64,000 nt of DNA from Candidatus Palauibacter poriticola (GTDB lineage Bacteria; Gemmatimonadota; Gemmatimonadetes; Palauibacterales; Palauibacteraceae). The notes under the pieces were generated by a model that saw only the letters and a list, made by a program, of their open reading frames with translations, did no database searches and was not told where the DNA came from. The position numbers and the translations under genes are program-made. Of this stretch, positions 27,171 to 36,534 are shown piece after piece (position 1 is the stretch's first letter; the number at the start of each line of letters is the position of its first letter). The stretch covers positions 47,887 through 111,886 of the forward strand of contig JAAXHJ010000048.1 in the NCBI GenBank assembly GCA_012270965.1, given 5' to 3'.

Positions 27171-29005
27171 AGCTCCCCTCGGTCGAGCGGCTCGCCAGGG
27201 CGGCGTGGGTGACGGCGCGGCGCTTCCCCGTCGTTCTGGCCTGCGCGGTCGTCGCCGCCATCGCCGCGATGCGGGCGATCAACGCCGAGACGGCGCTCGA
27301 GCTGCGCCTCGTCGCGACGGCCAGTCTCGGCCTGCCGCTGCTTACCGGGCTCACCCTGTTCGCGGAGCGGTGGAAGCTCCCCTGGCCGCGGCACTGGACG
27401 CTGCGCGGACTCGGCGTGGCCGTGCTCGCCCTCTACTACTGGCAGTGGCCGAACTGGGGTGAGAACATCGCCGGCCTGCGCCACTTCCACCTGACCGCGA
27501 CCCTGCATCTGCTCGTCGCCTTCATCCCCTATCTCGGCGTCCGCGAGCCGAACGGTTTCTGGCACTTCAACCGCACCCTCTTCTTTCGCTTCGGCCTCGG
27601 GGCGATCTACACGGGCGTCCTCTTCGGCGGACTCTCCATCGCGTTGTTCGGCATCGAGAACCTGTTCAACATCGACATCGCCGATGAGAACTATGGCCGG
27701 CTCTTCTTCTTCCTCGGCTTCGTGTTTCAGACGTGGTTCGTGCTCGCGGGCGTGCCGGACGATTTCGAGCACCTGGAACGCCGCGACGACTATCCCGCGG
27801 GCCTGCGCGTCTTCGCGCAATACGTGCTCCTCCCGCTCGTCGCCGTATACCTGATCATCCTCACGGCCTACCTCGGGCGCGTCGTCGTGACGACGACGTG
27901 GCCCAGCGGCTGGATCGGACTTCTCGTCTCCGCCCTCGCCGCCTTCGGAATCCTGTCGCTCCTCCTCGTGCATCCCCGGCGTGGACGGGAAGGCCACGCT
28001 TGGATCGACACCTACGCCCGCATCTTCTGGATTCTCATCATCCCGTCCATTGTCATGCTCCTGCTCGCCATCGGGCAGCGCATCGAACAGTACGGGATCA
28101 CCGAGCGCCGGTATCTGCTGCTCGTCCTCGGGGTCTGGCTTGCGGGCGCCGCCCTCTTCTACACGGTGACTCGCTCGCGCGAGATCAAGGGGATTCCGCT
28201 GACGCTGGCCGTCATCGGCGCCGTCACCTTCATCGGCCCCTGGTCCGCCTACGCCGTGGCCGAACGGAGCCAGGTGGGCCGGCTCGAGGACCTGCTCTCC
28301 AGGCACGGAGTCCTGGGGGAGGGCGGGATCTCACCGGCCGCCGCCGAGGTCCCGCCCGAGGACTGGCAACAGATCAACGATGTCCTGCTCTACCTGATCT
28401 CGTGGCACGGGACGTCCGCCATCGACGAGTGGTTCGAGGGGGGCGTGGCGACGGCGGATACGATTGGAGTCGGGATGGCCGCCTCGCTGAGGGTCGCGGA
28501 GGCCGGACGCCGGGCGACGCTCATCGCGGACCACTTCGGGCTCTCGCCCTCCGAGGGACTGCTCGCGGATCCCTTCGGGTTCGTCGACATCACGCCGCCG
28601 GGGGGACGGAACGCGGCCGTCGCCGTGTCCGGCTTCGAGCGGGCCGTCTTCGAGCGAAACATCCTCGGGGGACGCTACCCGTTCGAGGGCGACTCTCTCA
28701 CCTTCGAGGCCGGCCCGGACAGCCTCGAGACGACGATCCGGCTCGGCGGGGATGAACTGGCCACGGTCTCGTTCGCCGAACTCATTGCGCGCGCGGGACG
28801 CTCGGGGACCACGACGGCGCCCGGAAGGGTGCAACTGCCGCCGGAATCCCTTCGACTCGACATCGCCGGGGGGGGGGTGACGGCCCGCATCCAAGTCACG
28901 CTGCTGCGCCTCCGCGACAGCGATGGGGAGCTGCGGCCGACCCGCGTGACCGGCACGCTCCTCCTCGCGACCGGCGAGGACGATCCGCCCCAAGAGCCCG
29001 GGTAG
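27167..29005 (+). CDS. DUF4153-like multi-pass membrane protein
   Basis: A 612-residue protein with about ten transmembrane helices in the first 370 residues (VVLACAVVAAIAAM, LVASLGLPLLTGLTLF, TLHLLVAFIPYLGV), the DUF4153 pattern, and a long soluble C-terminal region. Function unknown. The TTG start lies in the stop of the aminotransferase (TTGA), the same coupling habit seen elsewhere, so the rare start is well supported. A short hydrophilic C-terminus (after about residue 380) carries ordinary globular-looking sequence. Confidence 0.8.
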   Translation: MKLPSVERLARAAWVTARRFPVVLACAVVAAIAAMRAINAETALELRLVATASLGLPLLTGLTLFAERWKLPWPRHWTLRGLGVAVLALYYWQWPNWGENIAGLRHFHLTATLHLLVAFIPYLGVREPNGFWHFNRTLFFRFGLGAIYTGVLFGGLSIALFGIENLFNIDIADENYGRLFFFLGFVFQTWFVLAGVPDDFEHLERRDDYPAGLRVFAQYVLLPLVAVYLIILTAYLGRVVVTTTWPSGWIGLLVSALAAFGILSLLLVHPRRGREGHAWIDTYARIFWILIIPSIVMLLLAIGQRIEQYGITERRYLLLVLGVWLAGAALFYTVTRSREIKGIPLTLAVIGAVTFIGPWSAYAVAERSQVGRLEDLLSRHGVLGEGGISPAAAEVPPEDWQQINDVLLYLISWHGTSAIDEWFEGGVATADTIGVGMAASLRVAEAGRRATLIADHFGLSPSEGLLADPFGFVDITPPGGRNAAVAVSGFERAVFERNILGGRYPFEGDSLTFEAGPDSLETTIRLGGDELATVSFAELIARAGRSGTTTAPGRVQLPPESLRLDIAGGGVTARIQVTLLRLRDSDGELRPTRVTGTLLLATGEDDPPQEPG

Positions 29006-29007
29006 CC

Positions 29008-32000
29008 GTGTCGGGCAGCCGGCTTCTGGCCCCGGTCCTCTCCGCGGCGGCCGCGCGCGCTGCGCCGCCGGCCGCGCTATTGGCCGCCGCGTTAGCGGCC
29101 GCTGCGGCAAAGACCGCCGGGGCACTGTCCGTCGGGGTACCGGCCGCGGTGCTGGCCGCCGCGCCGCTGGGAGCGCAAGAGCTTGCGCCGCACCGGTACG
29201 AGGGCCTGCGGGCGCGCCACATCGGGCCGGTCGGCTTCCGCGTGTCCGCCGTGGCCGGAGTGCCGGGCGACCCCACGACGTACTTCGCCGGGGCCGCGAC
29301 GGGCGGCATCTGGAAGACCTCCGACGCAGGTCTCCACTGGCGGCCCGTATTCGATGACCAGCCGGTTCACTCGATCGGCGCCCTCGCGGTCGCCCCGAGC
29401 GACCCCGCGGTCGTGTGGGCGGGCACCGGCGAGACCCACATTCGCTCGAACATCTCGATCGGAAACGGCGTGTGGAAGTCGAGCGACGGGGGAGAAAGCT
29501 GGCGCCACATGGGGCTGGAGGGGACCGGGCGCGTGGGCCGCATCCTCGTCCACCCTCGAGACCCGGACCTCGTGTACGTGGCGGCGCTCGGCCACGCCTA
29601 CGCGGATTCCGACGCCCGCGGCGTCTACCGGACCGCCGACGGCGGCGCCACGTGGGAGCGAATCCTGTTCGTCGACCCGGGCACCGGAGCGTACGACATG
29701 GTCATGGATCCCGCCAACCCGCGGAAGATCTTCGCCACCACGTGGGACATCGAGCTGAAGACGTGGAAGCGCGACAGCGGGGGGCCGGGCAGCGGACTCC
29801 ACCTCACGACCGACGGCGGCGACACGTGGACCCGGCTCGAGGGGAACGGCCTCCCCACCGGTACGCTCGGCAAGATCGCGGTGTGCATGTCCGCCTCGGA
29901 CTCCGACCGCGTGTACGCGCTCATCGAGACGAGCGACGGCGTTCCGATGGAGGGCTACGAGACCGACACCGGAGAGTTGTGGCGCAGCGATGACGGCGGA
30001 CGCGGCTGGCGCCTGATCAACCACAGCCACAACCTCGCCACCCGGCAGGCCTACTACACCCGCTGCGGCGTCGCCTCCGACGACCCGGACGAGGCGTACT
30101 TCCTCTCCTCCTCCTTCGCCGTGAGCCGCAACGGGGGCGAGGATTACACGCTGTACCACTTCTTGCGCGGCCCCTACGGCCGCCAGCCGCCGTCGCCCGG
30201 CTACGACCACCACGACATTTGGATCGATCCCGAGGACGCGAGCCGCGCCATCATCGGGGGCGACATGGGCGTCCACATCACCGAGAACCGGATGGGGTCC
30301 TGGTTCCGCGTCCAGCTTCCGCTCGCCCAGTCGTACCACGTCACGGTGGACAACGCCATCCCCTACAACGTGATGGGGAACCTGCAGGACGGGCCCTCCG
30401 TGCACGGGCCGTCGAACACCCGCTACTCGGGGTTCTGGACCACCGGGATCATCCCGCGCGGCGACTGGATCAGCGTGGGCGGGGGCGAGAGCGGCTTCGC
30501 CACCCCCGACCCGACGAATCCGGACGTCATCTGGTCCACCGCGTCCGGGTCGGGCGCGCGGGGCGGGATCGTGACGCGGCACGAGCTGTCGCGCGGCCAG
30601 TTCCGCGACGTCGAGGTGTGGCCCGAGTCCACCGGCGGGCACCCGGCGGAGGCGTTGCGCTACCGCTTCCAGTGGACCTTCCCCCTCCTCATCTCCCCGC
30701 ACGACAACGAGACGATCTACGTCACGAGCCAGCACGTGCACCGCACGCGCAACCGCGGCCAGAGCTGGGAGGTCATCAGCCCCGACCTCTCCACGAACGA
30801 TCGCTCGCGCATGGGCATCTCGGGCGGGCTCACGCCCGACAATATCGGGGTCGAGTACTGCTGCGTGATCTACGCCTTCGACGAGTCGCCGCTCCGGCAG
30901 GGCGTGTTCTGGGCCGGGACCAACGACGGGCTCGTGCACGTGAGCCGGGACGACGGGGCGACGTGGACCGATGTGACCGCGAACATTCCGGACCTCCCGC
31001 CGGACGGTGTGGTGCGGAGCATCGACGCCTCCCGCTACGACGTCGCCAAGGCCTACATCACGATCGAGCACCACCAGGTCGGCGACTTCGAGGCGCGCGC
31101 CTACAAGACGGACGACTTTGGAGAGACGTGGACCCGGATCACGGACGGCGTGGACAACGATCCACTCGACTACACGCGCACCCTGATCGAGGACCCGGTG
31201 CGGGCGGGGCTCCTCTACCTTGGCACCGAGTCGAGCCTCTACGTGAGCTTCGACGATGGCGGGCGCTGGCAGCGCTTCATGCCCCATCTGCCGCCGACGC
31301 CCTACTACGGGCTCGTCGTTCAGGAGCACTTCAACGACCTCGTGGCCGGAACGTACGGACGCGGCTACTGGATCCTCGACGACCTGAGCCCGCTCCAGCA
31401 GCTGACGCCCGAGATCGCCGCTTCCGACGCACACCTCTTCCAGCCTCGCGACGCGTACCGGTTCAACCCGACCGCCGAACCGATGATCATGTTCGCCGAC
31501 CCCTCCGCGGGAGAGAATCCGCCCGACGGGGCCGCGCTCAACTACTGGCTCGGGGAAACGGAGGAGGTCGGGAGCGCTCGCGGGTCCGACGGTGCCCGCG
31601 ACGTGAGGCTCCGCGTCGAGGACGCCGGCGGCGAGACCGTGGCCACCCTCGAGGGCACGACGCACGAGGGGATCAACCGGGTATGGTGGGACTTCCGGGG
31701 GCCGGGGCCGCGGCCGATCCTGTACCGCACGAAGCCCTTGTACGCGGATTGGTTCCCCCTGCCCGAGGTCGCCCGAACGAGCGGGGGCGGAGCGGGGCCG
31801 CGGGAGCCGCCGGGCACGTACACCGTGGTGCTGCTCGTGGACGGGGACGAGGTGGGACGGCAGCCGCTCACGGTGCTCAGGGATCCGAACTCGGCCGGCT
31901 CGCTGGAGGACATCCTGGCGCAGCGGGCGCTCTTGGACGAGATCATCGGCGACCGCAACCGGGTGGCCGGTCTCGTGAACCGAATCGAGCTGCTGCGCCG

Positions 32001-32394
32001 GCAGATCCTCGACCTGCGTTCCGTGCTCGAGGAGGCGGGGGACGCGGAGGACGTGCTCGAGGCGGGAGAAGCGCTCGACGCGGCGCTCATCGAGGTGGAG
32101 AGCGAACTCGTCCAACTCAGGAACACCGGGCCCGATGGGGCGCGCTGGCCGTCGATGATCGCCGGCCGGCTGTCGTACCTCCAGGGGACGGTGGAGACGG
32201 CCGACTTTCCGCCCACCGACCAGCACGCCGAGGTGGCGCGCATCCTGAGCGGCCGCATCGACGAGGCGGAGGCGCGGCTCGAGGCCGTGTTGGCGGACGA
32301 GTTGGCTGCGTTCAACCTGCTGCTGCGGCAAGCGGTGGGCCGCGTCATCACGGCCGCTGAGCCGCGGTCGCGGCGGGGTGTGGTTGGAACCTGA
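29008..32394 (+). CDS. Secreted sortilin/VPS10-like BNR-repeat protein (paralogue 1)
   Basis: A large exported propeller protein (1,128 residues) with repeated Asp-box motifs (S-x-D-x-G-x-x-W; KTSDAGLHWRPV, KSSDGGESWRHM, TADGGATWERI, TDGGDTWTRL), the hallmark of VPS10/sortilin-like and sialidase-type beta-propellers. The C-terminal ~300 residues are extended and helical (RNRVAGLVNRIELLRRQILDL). Its catalytic activity, if any, is unknown. Signal peptide: very Ala-rich, to about residue 57. GTG start two bases after the DUF4153 stop, so part of the same run. A closely related gene lies at 51040-54390. The C-terminal codons and stop lie in a 32-bp direct repeat. Confidence 0.83.
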   Translation: MSGSRLLAPVLSAAAARAAPPAALLAAALAAAAAKTAGALSVGVPAAVLAAAPLGAQELAPHRYEGLRARHIGPVGFRVSAVAGVPGDPTTYFAGAATGGIWKTSDAGLHWRPVFDDQPVHSIGALAVAPSDPAVVWAGTGETHIRSNISIGNGVWKSSDGGESWRHMGLEGTGRVGRILVHPRDPDLVYVAALGHAYADSDARGVYRTADGGATWERILFVDPGTGAYDMVMDPANPRKIFATTWDIELKTWKRDSGGPGSGLHLTTDGGDTWTRLEGNGLPTGTLGKIAVCMSASDSDRVYALIETSDGVPMEGYETDTGELWRSDDGGRGWRLINHSHNLATRQAYYTRCGVASDDPDEAYFLSSSFAVSRNGGEDYTLYHFLRGPYGRQPPSPGYDHHDIWIDPEDASRAIIGGDMGVHITENRMGSWFRVQLPLAQSYHVTVDNAIPYNVMGNLQDGPSVHGPSNTRYSGFWTTGIIPRGDWISVGGGESGFATPDPTNPDVIWSTASGSGARGGIVTRHELSRGQFRDVEVWPESTGGHPAEALRYRFQWTFPLLISPHDNETIYVTSQHVHRTRNRGQSWEVISPDLSTNDRSRMGISGGLTPDNIGVEYCCVIYAFDESPLRQGVFWAGTNDGLVHVSRDDGATWTDVTANIPDLPPDGVVRSIDASRYDVAKAYITIEHHQVGDFEARAYKTDDFGETWTRITDGVDNDPLDYTRTLIEDPVRAGLLYLGTESSLYVSFDDGGRWQRFMPHLPPTPYYGLVVQEHFNDLVAGTYGRGYWILDDLSPLQQLTPEIAASDAHLFQPRDAYRFNPTAEPMIMFADPSAGENPPDGAALNYWLGETEEVGSARGSDGARDVRLRVEDAGGETVATLEGTTHEGINRVWWDFRGPGPRPILYRTKPLYADWFPLPEVARTSGGGAGPREPPGTYTVVLLVDGDEVGRQPLTVLRDPNSAGSLEDILAQRALLDEIIGDRNRVAGLVNRIELLRRQILDLRSVLEEAGDAEDVLEAGEALDAALIEVESELVQLRNTGPDGARWPSMIAGRLSYLQGTVETADFPPTDQHAEVARILSGRIDEAEARLEAVLADELAAFNLLLRQAVGRVITAAEPRSRRGVVGT

Positions 32395-32476
32395 CCGCCT
32401 GCCGGTGTCCGCCGCGCGTCGCCGTAGTGTCCGGCGGGATCCCCGTCGCGGCGGGGTGTGGTTGGAACCTGACCGC
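32367..32476. repeat. Perfect 32-bp direct repeat at the 3' end of the VPS10-like gene
   Basis: Identical 32-base segments at 32367-32398 and 32445-32476, 78 bases apart, starting GTCGCGGCGGGGTGTGGTTG. The first contains the stop codon of the VPS10-like gene, the second lies just before a TATGTT promoter-like hexamer (32488-32493). Looks like a partial duplication of a 3' end. Confidence 0.75.
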
Positions 32477-32532
32477 GTGGCGGGGCGTATGTTGGGAGAT
32501 TGGGGACACTCGACACTTCTCCTGGAGCCGAC

Positions 32533-33252
32533 GTGAAGTTCATTCGAAGAGTCGTCGCCGCCTTCACCCTCTGGGCCGTCGCGATGTGCGTCTGGGCCGC
32601 CGTTTCCCACCTAACGAACCTGCCCGGGCCGGCGAAGGCGAGTACGGCGACTCTGGAGCGGGTCGCCAACTTCGTCGAACGGGCGGACGCGCCGGCCTCG
32701 CTGCGCGTTCCCGGGTTTGCCGCGGCGCAGCTGCGCCGAACCGCGCACACCGCCGGACGGATCAACGGAGGCATCGAGCGCGCCATTGGAGCGTGGCTGG
32801 ACCGTCTCGGTCACGGCGCGGCGCACGGTCGGGGCTCCGACATCGAGTCCGTGGTATTGGTCGCCGAACCGGCCGCCGACGTGGCCGACACCGACAAGCG
32901 CCGCGTCACGATCCGGGTGGATGCGAGGTCCGGGCGCGCCGACGCGCGACTTCGGAACCTCCGTGCACTAGGCTTGACGATGCCAAGTCCGCCGTCATCG
33001 CAACACGCGGGAGTCTGGATCGACCGCACGGTGAAGGCCCCGGACGGGTCGTTCGAGGCGGACCTGCGGCTACACGTCGCGCGACACGGGGAGACGTTCT
33101 CCCTCAAGGCCGCGGAGGCGGGATCTTCGCTGAATGAGGCGGTGATCGAGCTGGACGTGGATGCCAGCCTCGACCGCGACAAGCTCAGGGAGCGGCTCGA
33201 GAAGCTCCTCGATCTGCTCGAGGATCTGAACAACGTCGAGGGTGGCCGGTAG
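32533..33252 (+). CDS. Uncharacterised membrane-anchored or secreted protein
   Basis: A 239-residue protein with an N-terminal hydrophobic helix (residues 8-26, VAAFTLWAVAMCVWAAV), the rest soluble, with a C-terminal amphipathic helix (LDRDKLRERLEKLLDLLEDL). It is likely anchored in the inner membrane with the bulk in the periplasm. The GTG at 32533 is chosen because GGAG lies seven bases upstream; the 11-codon TTG extension has no ribosome-binding site. I recognise no family. The 33-base gap to the next gene suggests they form an operon of two unnamed envelope proteins. Confidence 0.6.
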   Translation: MKFIRRVVAAFTLWAVAMCVWAAVSHLTNLPGPAKASTATLERVANFVERADAPASLRVPGFAAAQLRRTAHTAGRINGGIERAIGAWLDRLGHGAAHGRGSDIESVVLVAEPAADVADTDKRRVTIRVDARSGRADARLRNLRALGLTMPSPPSSQHAGVWIDRTVKAPDGSFEADLRLHVARHGETFSLKAAEAGSSLNEAVIELDVDASLDRDKLRERLEKLLDLLEDLNNVEGGR

Positions 33253-33286
33253 CTCGCGGATCCCCGGGGCGCGACACCCGAACCCC

Positions 33287-34456
33287 ATGACGCGCCGGCG
33301 CGGGCAGGCCGGGACGGCCGGGAGGCTGGCGGCCGGGGTGCTGGTCGCCGGGAGGCTGGCGGCCGGGGTGCTGGTCGCTGGCTCGCTCGCGGGCGTCGTC
33401 CCGGCCGTCGTCCCGGCCGTGGGCGCTCAGGAGATGCACGCGCGTCACGCCGCGTCGCCGGAAACCGGCCGACCGACCACCTCGACGGCGAGTATCCGCC
33501 TCGTCGATGATCCGGAACGCAGGGAACTCGCGGTCATTCTGGGTCCGATCGACCTCCCCGCCCGTTCATCCCACCACATCGCCCAGCTGCCCGTACAGGA
33601 GGGCGTCATCCCCTTCGACCTGACGATCCGCGGCTATCGCACGCACGTCATCGACGGCGACGGCGAGCCCGTCCCGCGCGTCGTCCTGCACCACATGAAC
33701 CTGCTCGATCCGGGGCGGCGGGAGCTGTTCCTGCCGATCATGCTGCGGGTGCTGGCGGCGAGCCATGAGACGCGGCCCGTGAGCCTTCCGGGATGGCTGT
33801 TCGGCATTCCGATGAGGGGGGGTTCGAGATTCCTCGCGCTCACCATGCTGCACAATCCGACGGCGGTGGACTACGCGGGCGTCACCGTCCACCTGACGCT
33901 CGAGTACGAGCGCCTCGCTCCCCTCCCCGTCTACTCCCTGGCGCCGTTTCACCTCGACGCGATGTACCCCGAGGTCTCCGCGACGAAGGCGTGGGATCTG
34001 CCGCCCGGACATTCCGTCAAGACCTGGGATGCGAGTCCGGCGATCCGCGGGCTCATCATGGGTCTCGGCGGCCATCTGCATGCGCACGCATCCCGGCTTC
34101 GTCTCGAGAACCTGTCGACGGGCGAGGTGCTGTACGATATCCGGCCCAAGCTCGCCGAGGATGGGCACGTCGTGGACATCCCGGCGTTTACGCACAGGAG
34201 GCGGGGCGTGGGCGCGCTCGTCGTCCCGGAGCACCGCTACCGGATCACCGTCGAGTACCTCAACCCGTTCGACGCGGTGATCGAGGACGGGGGCATGGGT
34301 TCTATCGCGGGTGTCTTCATCCCGCTGGAGGATTGGCCCGCGGCGGATCCGCGGGAGGCGTTATTCGCCGCGGACTACGACTGGGTCCTCCGCAGCCAGA
34401 TCCAACACGGGGCCGTCAGCTCCCCCGGCGGAAGCGGCGAACGGGCCCGGTGCTGA
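33287..34456 (+). CDS. Secreted protein of unknown family (SURNod19-like pattern)
   Basis: A 389-residue exported protein. The signal peptide contains an in-frame duplication: the 30-bp unit coding GRLAAGVLVA is present twice (33321-33380), then a short GVVPAVVPAV repeat. The mature part is beta-rich with HHMNLLDPGRREL and GGHLHAHASRLRLENLSTGE. The His-rich strands and phrasing recall the plant/bacterial SURNod19 family and copper type II monooxygenases, but I do not see a complete copper motif and only mention it as a lead. Start at ATG 33287, after the 239-residue gene. Its function is unknown. Confidence 0.6.
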   Translation: MTRRRGQAGTAGRLAAGVLVAGRLAAGVLVAGSLAGVVPAVVPAVGAQEMHARHAASPETGRPTTSTASIRLVDDPERRELAVILGPIDLPARSSHHIAQLPVQEGVIPFDLTIRGYRTHVIDGDGEPVPRVVLHHMNLLDPGRRELFLPIMLRVLAASHETRPVSLPGWLFGIPMRGGSRFLALTMLHNPTAVDYAGVTVHLTLEYERLAPLPVYSLAPFHLDAMYPEVSATKAWDLPPGHSVKTWDASPAIRGLIMGLGGHLHAHASRLRLENLSTGEVLYDIRPKLAEDGHVVDIPAFTHRRRGVGALVVPEHRYRITVEYLNPFDAVIEDGGMGSIAGVFIPLEDWPAADPREALFAADYDWVLRSQIQHGAVSSPGGSGERARC

Positions 34457-34500
34457 CGGAGGCCGAGGCCCGCGACGGCGGCTTAGCTCCGACGGGCGGA

Positions 34501-34550
34501 TCAGCTCCGATGGCGGATCAGCTCCGATGGCGGATCAGCTCCGACGGCGG
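34501..34550. repeat. 17-bp tandem repeat containing a stop codon
   Basis: Three units of TCAGCTCCGAYGGCGGA at 34501-34517, 34518-34534 and 34535-34550; a degenerate fourth lies at about 34484. The third holds the TGA stop of the minus-strand amidohydrolase, so the 3' end has been multiplied downstream of the stop. The convergent gene on the plus strand ends 44 bases away. Confidence 0.7.
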
Positions 34551-36310
34551 TACTCCGCGCGGCCGCCGATGATCGTGTAGTCCACGACGGTCTCCAGTAT
34601 CTCATCGGCGGGGATCGTGAGAATGTCCCGGGACAGGACCGTGATGTCCGCCAGCTTGCCGACTTCAAGCGTCCCCTTGAGGTCTTCCTCGAAGGCGGCG
34701 TACGCGTTGGCCCACGTGTACGAACGCAGCGCTTCCTCGCGCGTCATCGCCTGCCCCTCGAAGAAGGTTCCGCCTCCCTCGACCAGGCGCGTGACCGTGC
34801 AGTGGAAGCTTGCCAGGGGATCCGCGTCCTCGACCGGAGCGTCCGTTCCGTTCGTCACGATCGCTCCGGCCCGCATGAGGTCCTGCCACACGTAGGCGCC
34901 CGAGCGCGCCCGAGCCTCGCCGAGCCGGAGGCCGACCCACGGACCGTCGGAGCAGGCGTGGACTCCCTGCATGGAGGCGATGACCCCGAGTTCGGCGAAG
35001 CGCGGAATGTCCGCCGGATCGATGTGTTGCGCGTGCTCGATTCTCCAGCGCAGGTCGCCGACGTCCGGGTGGTCGGCAAAGGTGCGCTCGTAGAGGTCCA
35101 GCACCTCGCGGTTCGCCCGGTCCCCGATCGCGTGCGTATTGACCTGATAGCCGCTTTCGATCGCCAGCCGCGCGAGACGCTCGATCTCCTCCGGCGGCGT
35201 CGTGGGCAGCCCGGTGGAGGAGGGCATGTCCGCATAGGGCTCGAGCAGCCACGCGCCGTGCGACCCAAGCGCCCCATCCGCAACCTGCTTGATCGACCGC
35301 ACGGTGAGCCGGTCGCCCCCATACCCGACCATGTAGTATTCGTCCAGCCGCCCTTCGAGCGTAAACACCCCACCCCGCAGCATCACGTAGAGCCGCACGG
35401 GGAGCGCGCCCTCGTCCGCGAGCGTCCGGAGGAGATCCACCGTCTCGAAACCGGAACCCGCATCCTGGAAGCTCGTGACTCCCTTTCGAAGCAGATCCTC
35501 GTTCGCGAGCCGTACCTGCTCGCGAGACCGTGCCTCCTGCTCGGCCTCGGAGCGGTTCGCCTCCTCTTCGCCGAACGCCCTCCGCGCCAAGCCCTGCGCG
35601 GTCTCCCTCAGGACGCCCGTGGGTCGTCCCGTGGCATCATGCACGATCTCACCGCCCGGAGGATTCGGGGTGTCGGCGTCGATCCCGGCCAACTCCAGCG
35701 CCTTCGCGTTCACGAAGGAGGCGTGTCCGCTGGCATGCGTCAAAATGACTGGATTGGCGGGGCTCACCGCGCTGAGGCCGTCGTGGACCGGCTGCCCCTC
35801 GACCATCGGATCGGGCGGCTCGCTCCACTTTTCCTGATGCCATCCCCTGCCGCTGATCCACGCGCCCGGTTCCGCGCTCGAGGCCGCCTCCCCCACCAGG
35901 CTGACGATGTCACCCCAGGTGTCGGCCGTCGTCAGGTCGAGGATCATGCGGGCGTTCCCCAGACCCATGAAGTGACCGTGCCCCTCGATGAACCCGGGGA
36001 TCGCGAGCCGGCCCCCGAGGTCGATGACCTCTGTGCCTTCCCCGATCCATCCGGCGACGTCGTCGTCCGCCCCGAGCGCCACGATCCGGCCGTCCCTCGA
36101 CGCGAGGGCGCTCACCACCTCTCCACCCCCGCCCGCGAGGGTCGCGATCTTCCCGTTCGTGAGGACGAGTTCGGCCACGCCCACCGACGGATCCGCGGCC
36201 GCCGCGCCGCCCGCCTCCGCCGAATCCCCGGCATCGGTCGCGCAAGCGGCAAGGGCGAGAAGAAGAAACGATCTAACCAACACGGACGGCATTTGGCGGT
36301 GTCGAAGCAT
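34535..36310 (-). CDS. Amidohydrolase family protein (YtcJ-like), lipoprotein
   Basis: A 591-residue exported amidohydrolase of the YtcJ/exoenzyme-regulatory AepA branch. The leader ends LALAACATD, a lipobox. Metal-site pieces: GHGHF in IPGFIEGHGHFMG, HASGHASFVNAKAL, NTHAIGDRANREV, and NGTDAPVEDADP near the C-terminus. These proteins hydrolyse amide or cyclic imide bonds; the substrate is unknown. ATG at 36308-36310 after GGGGAC. A second Met six codons later is possible. Divergent from the barrel gene at 36535. Confidence 0.85.
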   Translation of the reverse strand: MLRHRQMPSVLVRSFLLLALAACATDAGDSAEAGGAAAADPSVGVAELVLTNGKIATLAGGGGEVVSALASRDGRIVALGADDDVAGWIGEGTEVIDLGGRLAIPGFIEGHGHFMGLGNARMILDLTTADTWGDIVSLVGEAASSAEPGAWISGRGWHQEKWSEPPDPMVEGQPVHDGLSAVSPANPVILTHASGHASFVNAKALELAGIDADTPNPPGGEIVHDATGRPTGVLRETAQGLARRAFGEEEANRSEAEQEARSREQVRLANEDLLRKGVTSFQDAGSGFETVDLLRTLADEGALPVRLYVMLRGGVFTLEGRLDEYYMVGYGGDRLTVRSIKQVADGALGSHGAWLLEPYADMPSSTGLPTTPPEEIERLARLAIESGYQVNTHAIGDRANREVLDLYERTFADHPDVGDLRWRIEHAQHIDPADIPRFAELGVIASMQGVHACSDGPWVGLRLGEARARSGAYVWQDLMRAGAIVTNGTDAPVEDADPLASFHCTVTRLVEGGGTFFEGQAMTREEALRSYTWANAYAAFEEDLKGTLEVGKLADITVLSRDILTIPADEILETVVDYTIIGGRAEYRRRS

Positions 36311-36534
36311 GGTGTCCCCAACGGTTCATGATCCCGTGGGTTCACCCCGCCGGGCCGAAACGGGGAGTTTCACGGAAACCTCGATGTGAGCGGTTTGGCT
36401 CATCATAGCGGGACGCCATCGATGGCGCACAGGACTCGCGCCGGACCCCCGCCCGGCTCGGCTACCCCGCCAGAGCCGGCGCGGGTACGTTCTGCGCGAG
36501 TTTCATGGGCATGCCTTGAGAGAGGACCGACGCG

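Noticed and set aside
29092..32610. 1,172-codon minus-strand frame opposite the VPS10-like gene
   Set aside because: The plus-strand frame has repeated Asp boxes and a signal peptide; the minus frame has none, so it is a shadow of GC-rich codons.
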